A stretch of 10,553 nucleotides of DNA from Klebsiella pneumoniae (GCA_945878745.1 CAMDVY010000060.1:1-10553); one strand, 5' to 3'; shown: positions 1 to 6,100, numbered from the stretch's first letter. Numbers and translations: made by a program. Notes: generated by a model not told the origin, from the sequence alone.

Positions 1-414
1 TGCCCAGCCACGCCTGCTGGTGTGAAGGTTGACGAAAAAGGGTGCCCTGACACGTTGCAGGAAACGGTCACCATCGACCTGAACCTGGAGTTTGATTTTG
101 ACTCGTCCCAGCTGCGTCCGGCGCATCACAGTGAAATCGACGAGGTGACGGCGTTCATGAAGCAGTACCCGGGTTCGGTTGCCGTGCTCGAAGGTCATAC
201 GGACAGCCGCGGCTCCGATGCCTATAACCAGGCATTGTCCGATCGTCGTGCCAACAGTGTCATGGAACACATGTTGAATGAGGGTGGCATTGCCCGTGAT
301 CGTCTGTCTGCCAAAGGTCTTGGCGAGTCTGCGCCAATCGACACCAACGATACGGATGAAGGACGTCAGCACAACCGTCGGGTATCTGCGAAGATCTCCA
401 ACGGATCGAACTGA
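1..414 (+). CDS. OmpA-family peptidoglycan-binding protein, C-terminal part
   Basis: The reading frame is open from the first base, so the gene starts before the window and only its last 137 codons are seen. The first visible residues (CPATPAGVKVDEKGCPDT) are the Asp/Pro/Cys-rich linker typical of OmpA-like porins with thrombospondin type-3 (calcium-binding) repeats. An OmpA C-terminal domain follows: a beta strand with FDFDSSQLRP, then EGHTDSRGSDAYNQALSDRR, which holds the Asp and Arg that bind the diaminopimelate side chain of peptidoglycan in this family, and KGLGESAPI followed by NRRV near the end. It would anchor the outer membrane to the cell wall from the periplasmic side. The barrel domain is outside the window, so the exact subfamily is unknown. 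The gene ends in TGA at 412-414 and is followed by two hairpins. Confidence 0.93.
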   Translation, partial: CPATPAGVKVDEKGCPDTLQETVTIDLNLEFDFDSSQLRPAHHSEIDEVTAFMKQYPGSVAVLEGHTDSRGSDAYNQALSDRRANSVMEHMLNEGGIARDRLSAKGLGESAPIDTNDTDEGRQHNRRVSAKISNGSN

Positions 415-537
415 TTCATTCTGATCGTTGATCCTGAAGGCCGCGATCCTGCGGCCTTTGACCGCGAAGATCTGCGAAGAAGCGAAGCAACTCGTTTCGA
501 TCGTTGAACACCAAAGGCCGCTCTTGAGCGGCCTTTG
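388..537 (+). repeat. Diverged ~76-bp tandem duplication spanning gene end and terminator
   Basis: GCGAAGATCT occurs at 388-397 and 464-473, and GATCGTTGA at 423-431 and 499-507. Both pairs are offset by exactly 76 bases. The hairpins that follow (AAGGCCGC at 437, AAAGGCCGCT at 513) keep the same order, with a 1-nt shift. Positions between them match only partly, roughly 50-70% by eye. The second copy therefore looks like an old duplication of the OmpA gene's last codons plus its terminator. Confidence 0.5.
437..459 (+). terminator. Hairpin terminator after the OmpA-family gene
   Basis: A perfect 8-bp inverted repeat, AAGGCCGC (437-444) and GCGGCCTT (451-458), encloses the six-base loop GATCCT. 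Only about three T's follow, so it is a weak intrinsic terminator alone. It lies 22 nt after the OmpA stop codon. A similar and stronger hairpin follows at 512-543. Confidence 0.6.
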
Positions 538-543
538 TTTTTT
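512..543 (+). terminator. Strong intrinsic terminator or attenuator hairpin
   Basis: An 11-bp perfect stem, CAAAGGCCGCT (512-522) and AGCGGCCTTTG (527-537), has the four-base loop CTTG and is followed by six T's (538-543). This is a textbook intrinsic terminator on the plus strand. It ends one base before the AGGAGAGG ribosome binding site (545-552) of the next gene. It may end transcripts coming from the OmpA gene, act as an attenuator for the lipoprotein gene, or both. Confidence 0.8.
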
Positions 544-556
544 CAGGAGAGGACAA

Positions 557-1213
557 TTGTCAAAAACGAGCATATGGGTGCTGTTTCTGGCGCTGTTGGC
601 AACGACCGGTTGTGATACGGCCTACTACGGTGCGTGGGAAAAACTGGGTGTGCACAAACGGGACATTCTGCGAGATCGTGTTGAGGCGGCCATGGCCTCG
701 CAAGAAGATGCGAAAGGGGAGTTCCGATCTGCACTCGAGCGGTTTGAGGCCGTGGCTGGTACACAATCAGGACCTCTGAAAGATGCCTATACCGAATTGC
801 AGGCGACCTACGATGGCGCCGAATCGCAGGCCGAAGCCGTGCACACCCGCATTGAAGCGGTGGACGCGGTGTCCAGTGACTTGTTCAAAGAGTGGGAAGC
901 GGAAATCCAGCAAATTTCCAACACCAGAATGCAGGCAGACAGTCGACGGCAGCTGAAGAGTTCGCAAGCTGCCTATCAAGGCCTGATTGTTACCATGCGC
1001 CGTGCTGAATCGCGCATGCAACCGGTGCTCACTGCGTTCAAGGACCAGGTGCTTTATCTCAAGCACAATCTGAATGCGCAGGCGATTTCCTCCCTCCGTG
1101 GGGAGCTGAAGATGATCGAAGGTGATGTGGGCCGCTTGATCGCGGAGATGGAGGAGTCGATCCGCAAGTCCCAGATGTTTCTCAAGGATCTGTCGGCGAC
1201 AGGACCCGCATGA
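557..1213 (+). CDS. DUF2959 family lipoprotein
   Basis: 218 codons from TTG. The start is chosen because AGGAGAGG (545-552) lies just upstream and because the protein then opens with a short lipoprotein signal: LSKTS, a hydrophobic stretch WVLFLALLATTG, then Cys. The lipobox LATTGC has Thr at -3, so it is imperfect. Asp follows the Cys, which in the E. coli Lol system tends to keep lipoproteins in the inner membrane. The mature part is highly helical. It carries the conserved DUF2959 features: AYYGAWEKLGVHKRDIL right after the Cys, an ALERFEAV heptad-like region, FKEWEAE in the middle, and the C-terminal hallmark VLYLKHNLNAQAISSL. The family's function is not known; the long coiled helices suggest a structural or envelope role. 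A terminator hairpin sits directly upstream, so expression needs readthrough or attenuation control. Confidence 0.88.
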   Translation: MSKTSIWVLFLALLATTGCDTAYYGAWEKLGVHKRDILRDRVEAAMASQEDAKGEFRSALERFEAVAGTQSGPLKDAYTELQATYDGAESQAEAVHTRIEAVDAVSSDLFKEWEAEIQQISNTRMQADSRRQLKSSQAAYQGLIVTMRRAESRMQPVLTAFKDQVLYLKHNLNAQAISSLRGELKMIEGDVGRLIAEMEESIRKSQMFLKDLSATGPA

Positions 1214-1355
1214 AAATGCTGGATTTGACGCGAGCGGTCGCACATCGCGATTGCGATACACTCCAGGAGCTGTAAAGCTCACTGAACGTCTACAATCCTG
1301 CGACTGATTCAGGCGGGTTCTCTGACCCGTCCATCCCGCCCGCTGGGCCTTCCGA

Positions 1356-2144
1356 ATGAGACCAATCGTGGACTACGCCAATATCCTCTATGAACTGCGC
1401 GGACCGATGGCCCTGATCACCATCAATCGGGCTGACAAGCACAACGCCATCTCGTTGGCGACGTTGGACGAACTTCAGCATGCGGTCCGAGTGGCTGCGG
1501 CTGATGACCTGGTGCGAGTAATCACGATTACAGGCGCTGGTGATCGGGCGTTTGCCTCGGGTTCGGATCTTTCCGAAGTCCTGCATCGTGATTTGAAAAA
1601 GGCGCTCGAGCCCATCGTTCAGGGGTTGGCTGATCAACTGGAGCGCACACCAAAACCGACTATCGCAGCGATCAACGGCATTTGCATGGGGGGCGGCCTT
1701 GAAATTGCGCTCGGTTGCGACCTGCGCATCTGTGCGCCACACGCACGATTCGCAACGCCTGAAGGCAAACTCGGCATCATTCCGGGGGGTGGCGCCTGTG
1801 CACGCCTGCCACGCGTTGTTGGTCGCGGTTGGGGCATGGAAATGATGCTCATGGGCGATCCCATTGGCGCTGAACGCGCCCTGGCCATTGGCCTCGTGAC
1901 GCGCATCGTGCCGTTGGATGAGTTGCTCGCCGAAGCGCAGCGCATGGCGGATCACCTGGCGACCTTTGCCCCGTTTGTGCCCCGCACCATGAAAGCCATG
2001 GTCCACTTCGGCATGGAAGCGAGTCTCGCCGGAGCGCTCATGTTTGAAAAGTAGGCCCAGGGTGCCCTGGTTCAGACCGAGGACAAGATCGAAGGAATCA
2101 CCGCGTTCCTCGAGAAGCGTCCGCCGGAATTCAAAGGGCGCTGA
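1356..2144 (+). pseudogene. Enoyl-CoA hydratase/isomerase, interrupted by in-frame TAG
   Basis: The frame opens at ATG 1356 and codes 232 residues of a crotonase-fold enoyl-CoA hydratase. It then meets TAG at 2052-2054 and, in the same frame, continues for 29 codons to TGA at 2142-2144. The total of 262 positions is the usual family length. The tail (AQGALVQTEDKIEGITAFLE, then EKRPPEFKGR) aligns without a gap to the hydratase C-terminus, in which EG..AFLEKR..FKGR is conserved. Both catalytic glutamates are present: Glu116 in GGGLE and Glu136 in FATPE, 20 residues apart as in rat mitochondrial hydratase. The oxyanion segment is AFASGSD (65-71). As written, the product lacks the last helices used in trimer packing and acyl-pocket closure. 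The site could be a C-to-T change in a Gln codon, a Lys or Glu codon change, or a sequencing error. No strong ribosome binding site precedes the ATG. Confidence 0.82.
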
Positions 2145-2219
2145 CGGCGTCGCCTATTTGGGCGACACTAGCTCCCTGTTCATTCAATACACTCTTCATT
2201 ACAACAACTGGGGGAAAGC

Positions 2220-2723
2220 ATGGCTGTGGACAGATTTCCGGTGGAAGCGACGCACATCATGATGTTTGCGCGCTCTGTCGCTGACGACAACCAGATTTAC
2301 TACGACGAGAACTACGCCAAGGGCACCGAGGTGGGGCACATCATTGCGCCGCCAACGTTTGCCCAATCAAGCGCTCAGTTCGATCCAAATTATTTTCTTC
2401 GACCAAAAACCGGCCAGGCATGGTTTGGCTCTGGCAAGGAAGCAACCGGCGTGAAGCGGGAACCTTCCAGTGGTGGCGGCGGTGGCGGTGGCGGTGGTGG
2501 ATTGCATGCTGAGCAGCACTTTGAATATCACCGTCACATCAAACCCGGTGACATTCTCAAAGCCACCCAGTTGCCGGGCAAGACCTGGGAAAAGGAAGGC
2601 AAGCGAAGCGGCAAACTGGTGTTCACCGAAACCGTCACCGAGTACCGCGATCAGCACGGTGAGCTTGTTATCACGGCACGCGGCGTTGGCGTTCGTACGG
2701 AACGTCCGGTCGATTCGAAGTAA
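2220..2723 (+). CDS. FAS1-like/MaoC N-terminal hotdog dehydratase subunit with polyglycine run
   Basis: 167 residues from ATG, with GGGGGA at 2210-2215 as ribosome binding site. The protein is a single hotdog domain of the MaoC_dehydrat_N (FAS1-like dehydratase) type. It shows FARSVADDNQIYYDENYA near residues 16-33, the APPTFAQ segment around 43-49, and LHAEQHFEYHRHIKPGD around 95-112, which starts the central helix-strand region. In relatives (for example mycobacterial HadA) this subunit lacks the catalytic Asp/His and pairs with a MaoC partner to hydrate or dehydrate enoyl-thioesters. The partner gene here starts 10 nt downstream, so a heterodimer is likely. Residues 85-94 are ten consecutive glycines coded by GGT/GGC/GGA, a low-complexity insertion just before the LHAEQ motif. 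The acyl substrate cannot be told from sequence. Confidence 0.85.
   Translation: MAVDRFPVEATHIMMFARSVADDNQIYYDENYAKGTEVGHIIAPPTFAQSSAQFDPNYFLRPKTGQAWFGSGKEATGVKREPSSGGGGGGGGGGLHAEQHFEYHRHIKPGDILKATQLPGKTWEKEGKRSGKLVFTETVTEYRDQHGELVITARGVGVRTERPVDSK
2472..2501 (+). repeat. GGN trinucleotide tract coding Gly10
   Basis: Ten in-frame GGN codons (mostly alternating GGT and GGC, ending in GGA) follow an AGT Ser codon. The repeat unit is a multiple of three, so slippage here would change glycine number without a frameshift. Confidence 0.9.
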
Positions 2724-2727
2724 GGAG
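2722..2727 (+). promoter_or_regulatory. Ribosome binding site AAGGAG of the MaoC gene
   Basis: AAGGAG overlaps the stop codon of the upstream subunit gene (TAA 2721-2723) and lies six bases before ATG 2734. It fixes that start rather than any upstream in-frame codon. The 21-nt block 2721-2741 matches the start region of the crotonase gene at 9717-9737 (minus strand) at 20 of 21 positions. Confidence 0.85.
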
Positions 2728-2733
2728 AAAAAC

Positions 2734-3141
2734 ATGGCACTCAAAGCAAGTCAGCTGAAGATTGGCGATACCTACACCGAATGTCTGGTTGAAGATCTGA
2801 AGCGTACGCAACTCGTCATGTACGCAGGGACGTCAGGCGACTACAACCCGCTTCACACCGATGAGATTTTTTCGACTCAGATCGCGAAGTACCCTTCGGT
2901 GTTTGCGCACGGCATGTTGACCATGGGTATGACCGGTCGAATGCTCACCAACTATGTAGGCGATGGTCGACTGACCAAGTACGGCGTTCGATTCACCAGC
3001 CAGGTATGGCCCGGTGATACGCTGCATTCGACGGCAACCGTCGAGAGCGTGGAAAAAGGCGTCGTCAACCTGGTCGTGGAAACCCGCAATCAGAACGATG
3101 CGGTCGTTCTATCCGGCTACGCGGCGGCGCGAGTCGACTGA
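2734..3141 (+). CDS. MaoC-like (R)-hydratase/dehydratase
   Basis: 135 residues forming one hotdog domain with the hydratase-2 motif: YAGTSGDYNPLHTDEIFS at about 30-47. It contains Asp36, Asn38 and His41, and the Asp/His pair is the catalytic dyad of (R)-specific enoyl-CoA or enoyl-ACP hydratases. FAHGMLTMGMTGRML (about 54-68) matches the conserved helix of the fold, and the end carries VVLSGYAAARV. The gene follows the FAS1-like subunit by 10 nt with a strong AAGGAG, so the two are translationally linked and probably form a HadAB-like heterodimer acting on acyl thioesters. An enoyl-CoA hydratase gene lies just upstream, which supports a fatty-acid-type pathway. The last 33 bases overlap the 3' end of the convergent P-loop gene. 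Confidence 0.9.
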   Translation: MALKASQLKIGDTYTECLVEDLKRTQLVMYAGTSGDYNPLHTDEIFSTQIAKYPSVFAHGMLTMGMTGRMLTNYVGDGRLTKYGVRFTSQVWPGDTLHSTATVESVEKGVVNLVVETRNQNDAVVLSGYAAARVD

Positions 3142-3687
3142 AGCTGTCCGGGATGATGCAAGCAGGCACCCCGTGGTGCCTGCTGTTTTCAGCAGTGTGT
3201 CGATGGCGTTGTCTGACTGGATGACCCAGTATTTTTCCGGGGCTTGTGCAGATTCCTGTTCGAGCTTTTGCCCAACCAATTTTGGGAAGCGCCAGATGAT
3301 TCCAGCGAGTGTGGGTATGATTTTCCACTCCGGACAGTCGCACGGGAATTCCGGGCGTTGAGTCCCGAAGTGCCGTAACGAGCGTTGCAGTGCTCTTCGC
3401 AGACATTGGTGACGAGGCAGATCAAGATAGATCACGAGGTCTGCAACCTCCCGAACGTGTTCTGACACCCCTTCGATGATCCATGTGGACTGACTTGTCA
3501 GATCCCGTTCGGCTAATCGCCGTTCTGCAGATGCCGCTTTTTTCCAGTGTGGCCGCCACACAATGGTGTCCAGCGAGTGCGCAGGAATCCCCAATGCCGC
3601 AGACAGCCTGTGCGCCGCAGTCGTCTTCCCGGACCCCGCATTTCCAGTGATGTGGATACGCTGGAAAGGCAACACGCTAGGAAGCAT
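3109..3687 (-). CDS. P-loop nucleotide kinase-like protein (FlaR/topology-modulation type)
   Basis: 192 residues from ATG 3687. The N-terminus has a beta strand and Walker A loop, RIHITGNAGSGKTT (Gly15-Thr22), then LGIPAHSLDTIVW, the segment that in adenylate-kinase-like FlaR/topology modulation proteins replaces the nucleotide-binding loop. WIIEG (69-73) and ADLVIYLDLPRHQCLRRAL (82-100) follow the family pattern of a strand, the LDLPR motif and an Arg-rich lid helix. It probably phosphorylates or binds a small nucleotide-like substrate in the cytoplasm; the substrate is unknown. The chosen ATG overlaps the stop codon of the VOC remnant by 11 bases, with only a weak TCGGG before it; an ATG at 3720 is also in frame. 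The C-terminal ~25 residues run through the terminator hairpin and overlap the maoC end, and they do not resemble the family. Confidence 0.78.
   Translation of the reverse strand: MLPSVLPFQRIHITGNAGSGKTTAAHRLSAALGIPAHSLDTIVWRPHWKKAASAERRLAERDLTSQSTWIIEGVSEHVREVADLVIYLDLPRHQCLRRALQRSLRHFGTQRPEFPCDCPEWKIIPTLAGIIWRFPKLVGQKLEQESAQAPEKYWVIQSDNAIDTLLKTAGTTGCLLASSRTASVDSRRRVAG
3161..3189 (+). terminator. Intrinsic terminator after the dehydratase pair
   Basis: AGCAGGCACC (3161-3170) and GGTGCCTGCT (3175-3184) make a perfect 10-bp stem with a four-base loop, followed by GTTTT. It lies 19 nt after the MaoC stop codon. It also sits inside the C-terminal coding region of the convergent P-loop gene. Confidence 0.75.
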
Positions 3688-3769
3688 CCCGATTCGAAGA
3701 AAAACACAGCACGTAGCCATCCGGATCAGCAACCTGGAAATCGACTGTCTGCCAGGGCTGCGTGGTCAT
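3677..3769 (-). pseudogene. Glyoxalase/VOC domain remnant (C-terminal 30 codons)
   Basis: A 30-codon frame from ATG 3769 to TAG 3677-3679, too short for routine calling. It codes MTTQPWQTVDFQ followed by VADPDGYVLCFSSNRDAS. The PW...F.V.DPDGY.L.F pattern is the last two beta strands of vicinal oxygen chelate (glyoxalase/bleomycin-resistance) domains. The frame stays open back to a TGA at 3884-3886 but shows no VOC N-terminal half; that space is the end of the GFA-like gene. It is therefore a 5'-truncated relic. GGGAGA lies 8 nt before the ATG, so the fragment may still be translated. Its stop codon overlaps the kinase start (ATGCTTCCTAG), as in a coupled operon. It explains most of the space between the two flanking genes. 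A genuine micropeptide is possible but less likely. Confidence 0.6.
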
Positions 3770-3867
3770 GTCAGATTCTCCCAGAGCTACGTTGCACTTG
3801 AGGGGCATACGCTTGCGTGTTTTGCAGTCGGTACCCCCCGTCTTTTTGTCCACCTCATCACCCCCGC

Positions 3868-4464
3868 TCAGCGGACTGACGTGTCATTCGAATTGAGCAC
3901 TCTTACAGCGGCGATGGGCAAAGCCGCCCCAGCTTTGGAAAAAGATTTGAAAAACGCCGATCGTTTGTAGTCGCCATTGATTCGAGCCCAAATAACCATG
4001 CGCAGGAAACGCCATATCCCTGCCACCATGCCTCTTGTCGGCACCGGGGCCGGACCAGTCGCGCCGCTGGTGTTGACCCACATTCGAACCGGACCGAAGG
4101 ACTCGTCGATTGAAACCGCGGGGCTCTGCAGGCAGGTGTGGATGAGCCCGACAAATGAAAGACGGTGGTCAGCAGGGGTGTTACCGATTGGCGTTCGACA
4201 GCAACTCGCATACCAGCGCAGCAGACCATCCTGGGTCAATCGCATGCAGGCCAGATGTTCACTGCCTTGGAAAAACGTAACGTTTGCCTGAATGGTCTGA
4301 ATGATCTGTGTGCCACCTTGTGCGTCGAGTGTGTCCGATGACTTGTCGAGGAATGACGCGAAAGCCTGGCAATCCCGGCAGTAGCAGATGCCTCGATTCG
4401 ACCTGCTCGCATCGCGCACTTCGCCACGGATGTTTCCACATCTGCAACGCAGTGGATGGCTCAT
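3868..4464 (-). CDS. GFA-like / DUF6151 zinc-binding protein
   Basis: 198 residues from ATG 4464; a GTG at 4476, overlapping the SDR stop codon, would add four residues and has GAAGAG just upstream, so the start is uncertain. Cysteine motifs fit the glutathione-dependent formaldehyde-activating (GFA) fold with structural zinc: CRCGNIRGE at 7-15, CYCRDCQAF at 27-35, and ASCCRTPIGNT at 86-96. The last Cys cluster plus PIGN is a family hallmark. The C-terminal WARINGDYKRSAFF matches the conserved end of the DUF6151-type group. GFA enzymes add glutathione to formaldehyde, but most paralogs of this type have no proven activity, so only a zinc-binding, possibly thiol-dependent role is inferred. The gene overlaps or nearly touches the SDR gene upstream, so the two are probably co-translated. 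Confidence 0.8.
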   Translation of the reverse strand: MSHPLRCRCGNIRGEVRDASRSNRGICYCRDCQAFASFLDKSSDTLDAQGGTQIIQTIQANVTFFQGSEHLACMRLTQDGLLRWYASCCRTPIGNTPADHRLSFVGLIHTCLQSPAVSIDESFGPVRMWVNTSGATGPAPVPTRGMVAGIWRFLRMVIWARINGDYKRSAFFKSFSKAGAALPIAAVRVLNSNDTSVR

Positions 4465-4469
4465 GGGTT

Positions 4470-5183
4470 TCACCACTTCTCTTCAGAGGTCCTGACATCC
4501 AGTTCGAAGCTCCAGGCGCGTCTTGGCTGTCGGTAGAGATATTCAAATCCGTCAACGATGCCTTCGATATCGATCATGCCGGCTTCACCCAGCTTTTCAG
4601 CATAGGCCGGAAAGCCGTTGATGATCTTGTCACCAGCGATCGGGCCGTCGACGACGACATGGCCAACATGTATGCCGTCCCCGGCATATTCCTTGGCCAT
4701 TGCCTGAGCGAGGTTGCGCAAAGCGCCTTTGGCCGAGTTGAAGGCACCGAATCCTGCCCGGCCACGCCAACTGGCGCTGGCGCCGGTAAAGAGCAACGTG
4801 CCACCTTCACCGCGCATGCGACGTACCGCGTCTCGACCGAACAGGAATCCACCAAACGTGCACACACGCCAGCATCGTTCGAAGTAGTCGGCTTCCATCT
4901 CGGCGATGCGGCCAGAGAAATTGTTGCCGGCGTTGTAGATCGCCAGGCGAAGTGGTTCAGGAACTTCAGCGAACAGGCGGGTGACGTCGGCTTCGCTGGT
5001 TGCGTCGGCCACCACGGCAGTCGCCTGGCCACCATGCATGCGAATGGTGGCGACCACGGCCTCCAGTTTGTCCAGGCTGCGGCCAGCGATGTAGACGTGC
5101 AAGCCGGCGGCTGCAAATCGACGGCATAACGCGGCGCCCAGACCGCGCTCTGGACCCACTCCGATGACAATCGCGCTGTCCAT
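4470..5183 (-). CDS. SDR-family oxidoreductase-like protein with Phe at the catalytic Tyr position
   Basis: 237 residues. ATG 5183 shares one base with the hydrolase stop codon (TGATG), and AAAAGG lies 8 nt upstream, which fixes the start. Rossmann fold features: GVGPERGLG at 8-16 (GxGxxxGxG NAD(P) site), AGR at 33-35, ADAT at 59-62, and YNAGN at 83-87. TGASASWRG (133-141) holds the active-site Ser, and K152 sits in FNSAK. The usual YxxxK reads F148-N-S-A-K152, with a clear TTC codon, so the general acid Tyr is missing. A Phe here also occurs, as I recall, in an SDR subgroup with a GF.AF..AK signature, so this may be a lineage trait. NAD(P) binding is likely; classical dehydrogenase activity is doubtful. 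It lies between a lipase-like hydrolase and a GFA-like gene in one operon. Confidence 0.85.
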   Translation of the reverse strand: MDSAIVIGVGPERGLGAALCRRFAAAGLHVYIAGRSLDKLEAVVATIRMHGGQATAVVADATSEADVTRLFAEVPEPLRLAIYNAGNNFSGRIAEMEADYFERCWRVCTFGGFLFGRDAVRRMRGEGGTLLFTGASASWRGRAGFGAFNSAKGALRNLAQAMAKEYAGDGIHVGHVVVDGPIAGDKIINGFPAYAEKLGEAGMIDIEGIVDGFEYLYRQPRRAWSFELDVRTSEEKW

Positions 5184-6100
5184 CAAATCAGCCTTTTCAC
5201 GGCGGCATACACGTCGTTGGCAGCAGCGCGGCTTGAAGCAAACATGCCAGCGGTAGCAAAGAAATCGTGAATCATGCCGGCGTAACACGTGAACGTGACC
5301 CCAACGCCTGACGCAGCCAGCACGCCGGCATATGCAGCGCCTTCATCACATAGCGGATCGAATTCCGCAGTCGCAATGACTGCAGGTGGCAGGCCTCGAT
5401 GACTGAGCGCTCGCAAAGGCGAGGCAAAGGCGTGCGTGCGTTGGTCGTAAGGGCAGTAAGTGTCCCAGAACCAGCGCATGGTGGTCGTGCTGAGCAGATA
5501 ACCTTCACCGTTGCGTCGGTAGGAGTCACGTGTGAGGTCAGCATCGACGACAGGATAAAGCAGCACCTGAGCGGTGATCACCGGGCCACCTTTGTCGCGT
5601 GATTTCAGGCACATGACGGCCGCCAGATTGCCCCCGGCACTCTCACCGCCGACCAGGAGGCGACCGTCACCACCCATTGAACTGGCATTCGCAGCGACCC
5701 AGCAAAGGGCGTCGTAGCTGTCATCCACGGCTGTCGGGAAGAGGTGTTCAGGAGCCATGCGATAGTCGACCGAAACGACGATACAGCCGATACCGTTGGC
5801 CAGATCGCGGCAGGCTGCGTCACTGGTATCCAGGTCGCCGATTACCCAGCCGCCGCCGTGGTAATTCACGAAAACGGGCCTGGGTCCCGTGCCAGCCGGG
5901 GTATAGATGCGGATCGCGATCTGGCCACCCCGAACCGGGATCTGCCGGTCTTCGATTCGTCCGATCGGCGCATCGGGCACCAGTGGACGCATCATCCGGT
6001 ACACCTCGCGCCCAGCACTCGCGGGCAGGTCACTGAGGGCAGGACCAGGTTGTGCTGCCAACTGATCGAGCATGGCTTGATATTCGGGTGCCAAAGGCAT
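5183..6100 (-). CDS. Alpha/beta hydrolase fold-3 esterase (hormone-sensitive lipase family)
   Basis: 305 residues, the usual length for family IV (HSL) esterases. The helical cap region (1-40) is followed by the oxyanion motif YHGGGWVIG with HGGG at 81-84, DYRMAPEH (112-119), and the nucleophile elbow GESAGG with Ser154. FDPLCDEG holds Asp248 and GMIHDFF holds His278, so the full Ser-Asp-His triad is present. There is no signal peptide, so it is cytoplasmic and would cleave short- to medium-chain esters or lactones. AAGGAAGGGG lies about ten bases before ATG. It is the first gene of the minus-strand operon and diverges from the clpP-like gene across a 68-bp region; its stop codon overlaps the SDR start by one base. 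The natural ester is unknown. Confidence 0.93.
   Translation of the reverse strand: MPLAPEYQAMLDQLAAQPGPALSDLPASAGREVYRMMRPLVPDAPIGRIEDRQIPVRGGQIAIRIYTPAGTGPRPVFVNYHGGGWVIGDLDTSDAACRDLANGIGCIVVSVDYRMAPEHLFPTAVDDSYDALCWVAANASSMGGDGRLLVGGESAGGNLAAVMCLKSRDKGGPVITAQVLLYPVVDADLTRDSYRRNGEGYLLSTTTMRWFWDTYCPYDQRTHAFASPLRALSHRGLPPAVIATAEFDPLCDEGAAYAGVLAASGVGVTFTCYAGMIHDFFATAGMFASSRAAANDVYAAVKRLI

Noticed and set aside
428..556. In-frame extension of the DUF2959 gene back to TTG 428
   Set aside because: The extra codons run through both terminator hairpins and the Shine-Dalgarno, and they would bury the lipoprotein signal 43 residues inside the protein.
1225..1262. TTGACG with TACACT as a promoter for the hydratase gene
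   Set aside because: The spacer would be 26 bases, too long for sigma70, and no better -10 lies 16-18 bases from TTGACG.
767..1282. Minus-strand frame opposite the DUF2959 gene
   Set aside because: His/Arg/Phe-rich composition typical of an antisense shadow; the plus-strand protein matches a known family along its length.
1290..2006. Long minus-strand frame opposite the enoyl-CoA hydratase
   Set aside because: It is a mirror of the hydratase codons with no recognisable domain, while the plus strand has clear crotonase motifs.
2052..2054. TAG read as pyrrolysine or a reassigned codon
   Set aside because: The window gives no support for such a code. The site aligns with variable residues in relatives, and a mutation or read error is simpler.
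2149..2166. Hairpin GTCGCC/GGCGAC after the hydratase
   Set aside because: Only six base pairs and no T tract, so not a convincing terminator between genes that may be co-transcribed.
5184..5288. N-terminal 35-residue extension of the SDR protein
   Set aside because: It lies inside the esterase gene in another frame, is Arg/Cys-rich, and ATG 5183 has its own ribosome binding site before the Rossmann motif.
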